A stretch of 11,519 bases of DNA, taken from the NCBI GenBank assembly GCA_031427625.1, contig JANPNV010000053.1:1-11519 (forward strand). Reading direction: 5' to 3'. Each line of letters opens with the position of its first letter. Position 1 is the first letter of the stretch. This stretch comes from JADKIH01 sp031427625 (lineage in GTDB: Bacteria > Bacteroidota > Bacteroidia > AKYH767-A > 2013-40CM-41-45). Below the pieces are notes generated by a model. The model did no database searches. It was not told the origin of the DNA and saw nothing but the letters and a program-made list of their open reading frames with translations. This document shows, piece after piece, positions 5,075 to 11,519 of this stretch. The translations under genes and the position numbers were made by a program.

Positions 5075-8000
5075 CTACATATTTCTTCTGTATTGTCCTC
5101 CTACTTCAAACAATGAATTAGTTATCTGTCCGAGCGAGCAATATTTGGTTGCTTCCATCAGCTGATCAAAAAGATTTTTATTATCGACTGCGGCTTTTTG
5201 TAAACTTTTAAGAAGATCATCTTTTTTATCATCAAAAGTTTTATGCAACTCATTCATCATGACAATCTGATACTCCTTTTCTTCTGGCGTCGCTCTGATT
5301 ACTTCTGAAGGTACAATCGTTGGTGAGCCCTTCGACGATAAAAATGTATTGACTCCAATGATTGGATATTCACCATTATGTTTCAGCGTTTCATAGTAAA
5401 GACTTTCCTCCTGAATTTTGCTTCGCTGATACATCGTCTCCATTGCACCGAGTACTCCTCCCCTTTCCGTGATCCTGTCAAACTCTGTGAGTACTGCCTC
5501 TTCGACCAGGTCTGTTAATTCTTCAATGATGAATGATCCTTGTATCGGGTTTTCATTTTTGGCAAGACCTAACTCACGGTTGATAATTAGCTGAATAGCC
5601 ATTGCCCTTCGTACACTCTCTTCTGTAGGCGTTGTAATGGCTTCATCATATGCATTCGTGTGAAGGGAATTGCAGTTATCATATATTGCATACAATGCCT
5701 GAAGTGTCGTGCGTATGTCGTTAAAATCTATTTCCTGTGCATGTAAAGACCGACCGGAAGTCTGAATGTGATACTTCAGCATTTGCGAACGCTCGTCTGC
5801 ATTGTATTTCAACTTCATCGCCTTCGCCCAGATTCGTCGAGCAACTCTTCCGATAACCGCATACTCAGGATCGATACCATTGCTGAAGAAGAAACTGAGA
5901 TTTGGCGCGAACTTGTTTATGTCCATGCCTCTGGATAAGTAATACTCAACATAGGTAAATCCGTTCGATAGCGTCAATGCAAGTTGCGTGATCGGGTTCG
6001 CTCCTGCTTCCGCTATATGATAACCAGAAATGGAAACAGAATAAAAATTCCTGACTTTATTCTGAATAAAATATTCCTGAACGTCGCCCATTAAGCGAAG
6101 AGAAAATTCAGTCGAGAAAATACAGGTGTTCTGAGCCTGATCTTCTTTCAGAATATCGGCCTGAACTGTTCCGCGAACAACATGCAACGTATGTTCTTTG
6201 ATTTTTTTATAAACATCGCCAGGTAAAACCTGATCGCCTGTCACTCCAAGAAGCATGAGTCCAAGTCCGTCGTTGCCTTCGGGAAGATTTCCCTGATAGG
6301 CTGGACGACTCGTTCCCTTCTTTTTGTATATGTCCGATATTTTTTTCTCTACCTCTTTTTCTAATCCATGCTCCTTTATATAAAGCTCACATTGTTGATC
6401 GATTGCCGCATTCATAAAAAATCCTGTCATGATTGAAGCAGGACCGTTAATGGTCATCGACACAGAAGTTTTGGAATCAGCGAGATTAAAACCGCTGTAT
6501 AATTTTTTTGCATCATCGAGGCAGCAAATAGATACACCGCTGTTTCCGATCTTTCCATATATATCTGGACGATAATCAGGATCCTGACCGTAAAGTGTAA
6601 CGGAGTCGAAAGCTGTCGACAGACGTTTGGCCGGCATCCCTTTACTTACATAGTGAAATCTTCTGTTCGTACGTTCAGGTCCGCCTTCTCCCGCAAACAT
6701 CCTTGTCGGATCCTCTTCCATTCTCTTGAACGGATAAACTCCTGCAGTAAAAGGAAACTCTCCTGGAAAATTTTCCTGCAACTGCCATTTTAGAATTTCA
6801 CCCCATGCTTCATATCGCGGTGTTGCCACTCGTGGAATCTGAAGATGTGAAAGCGATTCCGAATGCGTCATCACTTTTACATCCTTATCACGAACTTTGT
6901 AGATGTAAACATCATCCTTGTAGCGCTGAACTTTTGCAGGCCACTCTTCCAGTGACTTCTTATTTTTTCCGTCAAGTTCAAGTTCAGTCTGTGAATAAAG
7001 TTTATCAAGTGTCTTTGATGCTTCTTCCTTTCCGGCTATGTCAGACGAATTTAATGCCTCCAGCGATTTCTTTATGCTGAAAAGATTTTGCGCGACAGCA
7101 CTTTGTTCATTCACCCACTTTGTATATGCGCGTGATGACTCTGTAATCTCACTCAGATAACGAATACGAGCCGGAGGAATGATGTAGATTTTCTCCGACA
7201 TGCCGGCCGATATTTCGAACGATGATTTAAAATTACAACCTAGCTTATCATCCATTTTATCGATGATGGCACGGTAAAGCGTATTCATACCGGGATCATT
7301 AAACTGAGAAGCTATTGTTCCATACACAGGAATGTCTTCATCTTTTGTTTCCCAAAGCTGATGATTGCGTTTGTATTGCTTCTTCACATCACGGAGAGCA
7401 TCGAGTGCTCCACGCTTGTCAAATTTATTGATGGCAATCACATCAGCGAAATCGAGCATGTCGATTTTCTCAAGCTGTGAAGCTGCACCGTATTCAGGTG
7501 TCATTACATAGAGCGACAAATTTGAATGATCGGTAATTTCCGTATCACTCTGTCCGATTCCTGATGTCTCTAAAATTATCAAATCATAGTCTGCTGCTTT
7601 CAGTACATCAACAGCATCCTGTACATATTTAGACAATGCAAGATTCGATTGTCGTGTAGCAAGAGAACGCATGTAAACTCTCGGATTGAAAATTGCATTC
7701 ATCCGGATGCGGTCACCGAGTAATGCGCCACCTGTTTTTCTTTTGGATGGATCAACGGAAACGATTGCAATGTTTTTTTCGGGGAAGTCAATGAGAAAAC
7801 GTCGTACCAATTCGTCGACAAGCGATGACTTTCCGGCGCCACCTGTTCCCGTTATTCCGAGAACAGGAACAATATTTTTATTTTTTTTAATTGCAGGACC
7901 AATAAAATTCTCTCTGATGGGGCCGTATTCTTTTTCATTATTCTCAGCACAGGATATCAGTCGCGCAATTGCATTCACATTTTTCTTTGAGATATTATTG

Positions 8001-8464
8001 ACTTCGCCATTCAGGTTAATTCCTGTTGGGAAATCACACTTCATCAGCATATCGTTGATCATACCCTGTAAACCGAGTGATCGTCCGTCGTCGGGTGAAT
8101 AGATTCTTGAAATGCCGTAATCCATTAACTCCTTTATCTCTGATGGAAGAATAACTCCACCTCCACCACCAAATATTTTAATATGACCACAACCTCTTTC
8201 TTTTAAAAGATCATGCATGTATTTGAAGTATTCCATGTGGCCACCCTGATAGCTCGTCAGAGCAATTGCCTGAACATCTTCCTGAATAGCACAGTCGACT
8301 ACTTCCTGCACGCTCCTGTCATGTCCAAGATGGATCACTTCTGCACCACTTGCCTGGATAATCCGGCGCATAATATTTATAGCAGCATCGTGACCGTCGA
8401 ATAAAGAAGCGGCAGTAACAATTCTGATTTTATTTTTGGGCTTATAGACTTCTGTCTTGATCAT
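5075..8464 (-). CDS. icmF: Fused isobutyryl-CoA mutase with its G-protein chaperone (IcmF)
   Basis: This adenosylcobalamin enzyme interconverts isobutyryl-CoA and n-butyryl-CoA in the cytoplasm. Its 1129 residues have the IcmF order. Residues ~12-145 form the B12 domain, with FDGHD (22-26, cobalt-ligand His25) and GGGGG (99-103). Residues ~198-415 form the MeaI-type GTPase, with P-loop GITGTGGAGKSS (203-214), DPSKRKTGGALLGDR (238-252), ETSGIGQSD (299-307) and NKFD (346-349). Residues ~530-1129 form the acyl-CoA mutase barrel. Phe590 (RMFAGEGG) and Gln778 (DQAQNT) sit where methylmalonyl-CoA mutase has Tyr and Arg, the pair that marks isobutyryl/butyryl specificity. Length is normal (family ~1090-1130) and the frame is intact. 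The ATG at 8464 starts just before the B12 domain. A TATCTTTG -7-like box lies at 8488-8495. The 89-bp gap from the HEAT-like gene and this box suggest separate or additional transcription. Pivalyl-CoA or isovaleryl-CoA side activity, known in the family, cannot be judged. Confidence 0.95.
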   Translation of the reverse strand: MIKTEVYKPKNKIRIVTAASLFDGHDAAINIMRRIIQASGAEVIHLGHDRSVQEVVDCAIQEDVQAIALTSYQGGHMEYFKYMHDLLKERGCGHIKIFGGGGGVILPSEIKELMDYGISRIYSPDDGRSLGLQGMINDMLMKCDFPTGINLNGEVNNISKKNVNAIARLISCAENNEKEYGPIRENFIGPAIKKNKNIVPVLGITGTGGAGKSSLVDELVRRFLIDFPEKNIAIVSVDPSKRKTGGALLGDRIRMNAIFNPRVYMRSLATRQSNLALSKYVQDAVDVLKAADYDLIILETSGIGQSDTEITDHSNLSLYVMTPEYGAASQLEKIDMLDFADVIAINKFDKRGALDALRDVKKQYKRNHQLWETKDEDIPVYGTIASQFNDPGMNTLYRAIIDKMDDKLGCNFKSSFEISAGMSEKIYIIPPARIRYLSEITESSRAYTKWVNEQSAVAQNLFSIKKSLEALNSSDIAGKEEASKTLDKLYSQTELELDGKNKKSLEEWPAKVQRYKDDVYIYKVRDKDVKVMTHSESLSHLQIPRVATPRYEAWGEILKWQLQENFPGEFPFTAGVYPFKRMEEDPTRMFAGEGGPERTNRRFHYVSKGMPAKRLSTAFDSVTLYGQDPDYRPDIYGKIGNSGVSICCLDDAKKLYSGFNLADSKTSVSMTINGPASIMTGFFMNAAIDQQCELYIKEHGLEKEVEKKISDIYKKKGTSRPAYQGNLPEGNDGLGLMLLGVTGDQVLPGDVYKKIKEHTLHVVRGTVQADILKEDQAQNTCIFSTEFSLRLMGDVQEYFIQNKVRNFYSVSISGYHIAEAGANPITQLALTLSNGFTYVEYYLSRGMDINKFAPNLSFFFSNGIDPEYAVIGRVARRIWAKAMKLKYNADERSQMLKYHIQTSGRSLHAQEIDFNDIRTTLQALYAIYDNCNSLHTNAYDEAITTPTEESVRRAMAIQLIINRELGLAKNENPIQGSFIIEELTDLVEEAVLTEFDRITERGGVLGAMETMYQRSKIQEESLYYETLKHNGEYPIIGVNTFLSSKGSPTIVPSEVIRATPEEKEYQIVMMNELHKTFDDKKDDLLKSLQKAAVDNKNLFDQLMEATKYCSLGQITNSLFEVGGQYRRNM

Positions 8465-8487
8465 AGATTACAAAGATGGGATGCTGA

Positions 8488-8495
8488 CAAAGATA
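8488..8495 (-). promoter_or_regulatory. -7 box for icmF
   Basis: TATCTTTG on the minus strand (8495 to 8488) is an exact match to the Bacteroidota -7 consensus TAnnTTTG. It ends 23 nt before the ATG at 8464, which gives a plausible short leader. No convincing TTTG -33 element is present at the usual distance, only TTAG sequences, so the promoter is either weak, activator-dependent or a chance match. Confidence 0.4.
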
Positions 8496-8553
8496 AGATT
8501 TTTGAAGCATGACTAAGTCTAACAGAATCAGCTATTTAAAAGCGAATGCAATA

Positions 8554-9084
8554 TTATCTGCGTCTGCCTGAAAGTCCATTGATCTGATTCAGAACCTTTC
8601 GGGCTCGAGATCGAAATCCGGCAGATTGATATGGCAATTGATGTTGAATAGAAGCATTGAGTTCCTTCTTCAGGTCAGGATATTTCATGCAGAATCTTGC
8701 AAGCATGGACATTGAAAATACTTTCACTGCAATCGCCTCATCCTTGTTGTTTAAGAGTTCGAACCCCAACGAAATTATTTCCCCTTGTAAAAATTCGGGA
8801 ATATCTGCAAATTCAAAAATGTGCATGAAGTTGCGTTTGATTGCATTGTGCACAGGCGTATTTAATTGCCTTATCATTTTACGCAGATGCTTCTTTACAA
8901 ATGCAGGATTATTTTGTGCGCTATACAACAATGGCCATGAAGCTCGTTGTGCAAGTTTTTTGTCGCTGCACAATGCAAATGAGACAAGTTCATCGAAACG
9001 CAAACGATCGTTGCCAACATACCTGATAATTTTTATCGTCTGTTTCTTCGAATGCTCCTTCTCGAGTAATTCTTTAATCTTCAT
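8554..9084 (-). CDS. HEAT-like alpha-helical protein conserved in Bacteroidota, unknown function
   Basis: The 176 residues are almost entirely helical, with paired amphipathic helices typical of HEAT/ARM solenoids. Recognisable family landmarks are KKQTIKIIRYVG (13-24), QRASWPLLY (46-54), HNAIKRNFMHIF (79-90), AIAVKVFSMSML (117-128) and QLPYQSAGFRSRARKVL (149-165). The C-terminus is basic (GRRR). I recall this as a small soluble family common in Bacteroidota, sometimes mislabelled adenylosuccinate lyase by name transfer; no lyase motif is present here. There is no signal peptide or membrane segment. It starts 18 bp after the aminopeptidase stop, so the two are probably one transcript, and it lies 89 bp before icmF. 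A scaffold or protein-binding role is all the fold suggests. Start at ATG 9084 gives the normal MKIKELLEKEHSK opening. Confidence 0.75.
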   Translation of the reverse strand: MKIKELLEKEHSKKQTIKIIRYVGNDRLRFDELVSFALCSDKKLAQRASWPLLYSAQNNPAFVKKHLRKMIRQLNTPVHNAIKRNFMHIFEFADIPEFLQGEIISLGFELLNNKDEAIAVKVFSMSMLARFCMKYPDLKKELNASIQHQLPYQSAGFRSRARKVLNQINGLSGRRR

Positions 9085-9102
9085 ATGAAAGCTGAATCGA
9101 TT

Positions 9103-10149
9103 TTAATTCTTTTCTAAAGATTTTTCGCGCAAATAATCAATGTATGATTTTATGTTGCCCTGAAATTTAGACATCAGCTCATGTTTCATTTGCTCTTTTT
9201 GTGCATCATAACGGACGAATCCTAGAAAATAAGTATTATTAGGAAGGCCATTTCGAAAAACAGATTGATATCGCTTCGCAGAATTAAAACTTACTGTGTC
9301 GAGAGATAGTGCAATCTTCTGAATGAGGTTTTTCTTTGCGGCTAATTTAAGGATGACAGAATTGTCCTTCATTGATGAATATAATGAATCCAGCATACTT
9401 GTGCCGATGAGCATCTGGCGGCTGAACTTATCATAGTCTTCTTTACGAAAAATATAATCCTTCAGTTCTTCTGAATCGATTCCGTATGTCGATTGAAGAA
9501 ACCGTATTGCACCCTGTTCGCCGCAGACAGATGCTAGATTCTCATTGAAGTCAACATTGCTTTTCAGGTATATAGTAGCATGAGTCAGTTCGTGAATAAT
9601 CAGTTCGGCCAGTTGCCCTTTGCTTCGCTTGGTCATATTCGAAAGGATAGGATCTCGGAACCATCCCAATGTGCTCCATGCAGACACGTCATCGTAATCG
9701 GTATCAAATCCTTTTTCGATGAGAGCCAGCTCTTCAGCCTTTCCTTTATCATAATCGAAAAATCCTTTATAAGAAACACTTCCCAAAAAAGGGAAACTCC
9801 ATTGATATGCCTTTAGTTTAAATGGCTCGCTGGCAGTAACAACCCATAACAAGGGTTTGTTTTCCTGATCGTAAAATGTAGTATAGTTCTTTGAATTTTT
9901 TAGTCCGAGTGAGTCGATCGCGAATCTCTTTACGCTTTCGATAAATTCGATTTTCGATTTGACAGAATCGGGGACATTTTTATCGGATAAAACTTCAACC
10001 ATCGGGCGGGCATTTATGACGATGTGAAGCTGACCTTTCAGTTGGCTTATTCCATAAAGTACGAGAGAAAAATTAAAAAGGCACCAGATGATTCCGATGG
10101 CAAAGAGAACGCCAAGGAGACGTTTAAGGAAGCGTAAATATTTTTTCAA
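9103..10149 (-). CDS. Membrane-anchored putative zinc aminopeptidase (PF10023/DUF2265-like)
   Basis: The 348 residues match the putative aminopeptidase family common in Proteobacteria and Bacteroidota. An N-terminal basic stretch and one transmembrane helix (about 10-33) anchor it, with the catalytic part outside the cytoplasm. Family landmarks are VINARPM (44-50, the RARPI-like element), WSFPFLGSVSYKGFFD (117-132), DDVSAWSTLGWFRDPILS (153-170), the gluzincin zinc motif HELTH (186-190, with catalytic Glu187) and FNENLAS (201-207, third ligand Glu203). All catalytic residues are present. The start is a TTG at 10149: an in-frame stop lies 18 codon-bases upstream (10168-10170), there is no ATG between, and the next Met is residue 50 beyond the membrane helix. 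TTG is therefore well supported. It is followed after 18 bp by the HEAT-like gene. Substrate is unknown; the aminopeptidase name is a family prediction. Confidence 0.85.
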   Translation of the reverse strand: MKKYLRFLKRLLGVLFAIGIIWCLFNFSLVLYGISQLKGQLHIVINARPMVEVLSDKNVPDSVKSKIEFIESVKRFAIDSLGLKNSKNYTTFYDQENKPLLWVVTASEPFKLKAYQWSFPFLGSVSYKGFFDYDKGKAEELALIEKGFDTDYDDVSAWSTLGWFRDPILSNMTKRSKGQLAELIIHELTHATIYLKSNVDFNENLASVCGEQGAIRFLQSTYGIDSEELKDYIFRKEDYDKFSRQMLIGTSMLDSLYSSMKDNSVILKLAAKKNLIQKIALSLDTVSFNSAKRYQSVFRNGLPNNTYFLGFVRYDAQKEQMKHELMSKFQGNIKSYIDYLREKSLEKN

Positions 10150-10509
10150 TTTATGTTGATATGTCGGCTAAGGTCGTAAAATGTATTCTTCATTTGTGGG
10201 TGATTAAAATATAATTTATTCTATTTATTGTAGTCATTATCCATCGAAATAAAATAGAAACGGAATATATCTGAATCACTTTTTAATGAGGTACTTTCTT
10301 TTCGTTTTTTTGCGAAGAAGGAGAGTGAGGGTAAAAATTAACACAAAGGGCACAAAGAAAATGCGCAGCGAGCACAAAGAGGGGCGGCATCTTCTTCGAG
10401 AAGGTTGTGTTTAAATTTTTCACATAAAACTTAGAGCCGAGATATACTTTCCTATCGATGTTAATTTGTTTCGCTTAATTTGTATTAATATCGCTCAAAT
10501 AAATATCAG
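10150..10509. other. Divergent intergenic spacer, no gene
   Basis: This 360-bp region separates the aminopeptidase gene (-) and the YdcF-like gene (+) and should hold both promoters. It contains an A+T-rich left part, a hairpin-capable CTTTTCG/CGAAGAAG around 10298-10320, three CACAAAG copies (10342, 10351, 10373) and a small perfect inverted repeat CTTCT-TCG-AGAAG near 10391. Two direct copies of TTAATTTGT (10461-10469 and 10475-10483) lie just before the YdcF-like start; they could supply a -33-like TTTG, but the -7 partner (TAATATCG) is poor. A 42-codon ORF at 10286 is very basic and runs through the repeats; I do not accept it as a gene. Confidence 0.6.
10342..10379 (+). repeat. Short dispersed CACAAAG repeats
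   Basis: Three exact copies of CACAAAG begin at 10342, 10351 and 10373, within acacaaagggcacaaagaaa and gcacaaagag. Short CACAAAG-rich tracts are a familiar intergenic element in Bacteroidota-like genomes (general recollection, not searched). Here the tract is short and degenerate and is probably a decayed remnant with no assigned role. Confidence 0.45.
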
Positions 10510-11259
10510 ATGCTTTCCAAAATTTTCGTCTTCTTACTCTCTCCACTGAGCTGGATACTGCTGTTTTTAATTCTAGCAACATTCAACCGAAACAACCAGA
10601 GACGGAAAAAATTTCTCGTTACGGCCATCGTTCTATCTCTGTTTTTCTCAAACACCTTCATCTTCGATCGTTTCATGCATGCCTGGGAAGTAAAGGCCGT
10701 TCCGGAAAATTCTCTTTCATATTATGATGCCGCCATCGTATTGACGGGAATGGCAACTTACGATCCGGCAAACGACAGGCTCGAATTCAACGACAGGACA
10801 GACAGACTGATGCAGGCCATGAAATTGTACAGCGAAAAGAAAATCGGAAAAATAATCCTCTGTGGAAGTCCATCAACATTAAACGCAAACGATTCGATGG
10901 AATCTTATAGACTTAAAACATTCCTCACCGAACTTGGCATTCCAACTACAGACATCATAGTCGAATCGCAATCACGAAACACTCATGAGAATGCAGTCTA
11001 TATGAAAAAGTTGCTTGGCGACAATTATCAAAAAAAATATATGCTGATAACCTCAGGATTTCACCTCAGCCGTGCCACAGCTTGTTTTCTAAAAGAAGGA
11101 ATTAATGTTTTTCCATACAGCACAGACCGCTACGCTGGCCCCATGAAATACGACATCAATTATCTTATTCTTCCATCTTCAGAAACGCTTTTCGACTGGG
11201 AGAAACTTTTGCATGAATGGGTTGGGTGCATTGTTTATTTTTTCCGTGGATACGTTTAG
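10510..11259 (+). CDS. DUF218 / YdcF-ElyC-like inner membrane protein
   Basis: The 249 residues begin with two transmembrane helices (about 4-24 and 36-51), followed by a DUF218 Rossmann-like domain facing the periplasm. Characteristic elements are DAAIVLTGM (73-81), RTDRLMQAMKLY (96-107), GKIILCGS (113-120), GIPTTDIIVESQSRNTHENA (143-162, the conserved E-S-x-S-x-N-T-x-E-N-A) and YMLITSGFHLSRA (177-189, with conserved His185). The HEWVGCIVYFFRG ending (235-247) is also typical. This architecture matches ElyC and SanA relatives, linked in E. coli to envelope integrity and lipid-carrier-dependent peptidoglycan synthesis. The biochemical activity is unsettled, so I give no gene symbol. It starts at ATG 10510 with no Shine-Dalgarno and is a single-gene unit, divergent from the aminopeptidase gene and convergent with the gene fragments at the right edge. 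Confidence 0.88.
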   Translation: MLSKIFVFLLSPLSWILLFLILATFNRNNQRRKKFLVTAIVLSLFFSNTFIFDRFMHAWEVKAVPENSLSYYDAAIVLTGMATYDPANDRLEFNDRTDRLMQAMKLYSEKKIGKIILCGSPSTLNANDSMESYRLKTFLTELGIPTTDIIVESQSRNTHENAVYMKKLLGDNYQKKYMLITSGFHLSRATACFLKEGINVFPYSTDRYAGPMKYDINYLILPSSETLFDWEKLLHEWVGCIVYFFRGYV

Positions 11260-11322
11260 AAGATATCCAGAGAGACATACAGCGACTAACGAAAAATTAG
11301 CAACAACAATGGAGCCCTGCCT

Positions 11323-11418
11323 CTACTTCCGCTTCAACCCTTGCAACTGCTCCTCAATCGCCCTGATCTTCGCCTCTGCATCGGCTTGTTTCTTTTTTTC
11401 ATTCTCAACCACTTCGGG
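11323..11418 (-). pseudogene. Orphan coiled-coil C-terminus (31 codons, no start)
   Basis: On the minus strand an open stretch reads PEVVENEKKKQADAEAKIRA and then IEEQLQGLKRK before TAG at 11325-11323. It is strongly coiled-coil: charged and Ala-rich with Ile/Leu at heptad positions. Endings like this are common on coiled-coil stalk or tail-fibre/endosialidase-chaperone proteins of Bacteroidota. It is preceded directly by an in-frame TAA (11421-11419) and has no ATG. It is in a different frame from the T9SS tail just upstream, so it is probably the surviving end of a gene whose body was lost. Chance composition is a less likely alternative. Confidence 0.4.
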
Positions 11419-11433
11419 TTATTTAATTTGCTA

Positions 11434-11519
11434 TTATTTGTCTATCAACAATATTTTTCTGAATTGCCTTTTATCGTCTATTGACATTTGTAATTCATAA
11501 ATCCCATTTGCTAAAAAAG
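11434..11519 (-). CDS. C-terminal end of a T9SS-secreted protein entering from the right edge
   Basis: The minus-strand frame open at the window edge reads FLANGIYELQMSIDDKRQF, then RKILLIDK, with TAA at 11436-11434. The pattern Leu-Ala-x-Gly-Ile-Tyr-x-Leu, a turn, then a basic-hydrophobic final strand is the last part of a T9SS type A sorting domain. The same pattern ends the cytochrome/copper protein of this window (ELPSGIYFLTL then SKKIIKN). Only 27 residues are inside the window, so the cargo cannot be named. It converges with the YdcF-like gene, and no clear terminator is visible between them. Confidence 0.6.
   Translation of the reverse strand, partial: FLANGIYELQMSIDDKRQFRKILLIDK

Noticed and set aside
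8657..9088. 143-residue + frame opposite the HEAT-like gene
   Set aside because: Exact antisense of a gene with recognisable family motifs; Cys/Ser/Phe-rich translation typical of a shadow.
10286..10414. 42-codon ORF on + beginning MRYFLFVFLRRRR
   Set aside because: Extremely basic, runs through the CACAAAG repeats, and has no neighbour or conserved motif to support it.
11213..11500. 95-residue + frame beginning inside the YdcF-like gene
   Set aside because: It is the antisense of the coiled-coil and T9SS tail fragments, is Cys/Ser/Phe-rich without domain pattern, and starts within a confident gene in another frame.

Overview
The window is mostly DNA of a Bacteroidota bacterium (Cytophagales, Chitinophagales or Sphingobacteriales-like). 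The evidence is type IX secretion (T9SS) C-terminal sorting tails on secreted proteins, TAnnTTTG-type -7 boxes, near absence of Shine-Dalgarno sites, A+T-rich spacers and a long heptanucleotide array. The left ~650 bp does not fit. It is visibly richer in G+C and carries the proteobacterial order uppS-cdsA. The cdsA reading frame breaks off abruptly inside an oppositely oriented Bacteroidota gene. I read position ~651-654 as a chimeric junction (assembly, amplification or cloning artefact), not as biology, although a real recombination cannot be excluded without reads.

Layout. Positions 2-136: 3' end of uppS (+). 187-~654: 5' part of cdsA (+). Junction at ~651-654. ~651-1613: secreted PQQ-type sugar dehydrogenase (-), C-terminus missing. 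1672-1696: terminator. 1717-1875: unannotated 52-residue single-pass membrane protein (-). 2099-2989: CtlX-like amidinotransferase-fold hydrolase (+). 2994-3301: 44 heptanucleotide units in perfect register. 3319-3423: possible 34-residue membrane peptide (+). 3416-4981: large secreted protein combining a haem c motif, a PHM/DBM-type dicopper monooxygenase core and a T9SS tail (+). 5075-8464: fused isobutyryl-CoA mutase IcmF (-). 8554-9084: HEAT-like protein (-). 9103-10149: membrane-anchored zinc aminopeptidase family protein with a TTG start (-). 10150-10509: divergent spacer with short CACAAAG repeats. 10510-11259: DUF218/YdcF-ElyC-like membrane protein (+). 11323-11519: an orphan coiled-coil tail and the C-terminal end of another T9SS cargo (-).

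Functionally this looks like a chromosomal region of loosely related genes, not one dedicated system. The aminopeptidase and HEAT-like genes are 18 bp apart and probably co-transcribed, with icmF 89 bp further on behind its own promoter-like box. IcmF would interconvert isobutyryl-CoA and n-butyryl-CoA in branched-chain amino acid or short-chain acyl metabolism. CtlX would act on citrulline or arginine-like substrates. The secreted cytochrome c/copper monooxygenase fusion is the most biochemically unusual protein here. I found no CRISPR array, phage, transposase, tRNA, rRNA or recognisable defence system.
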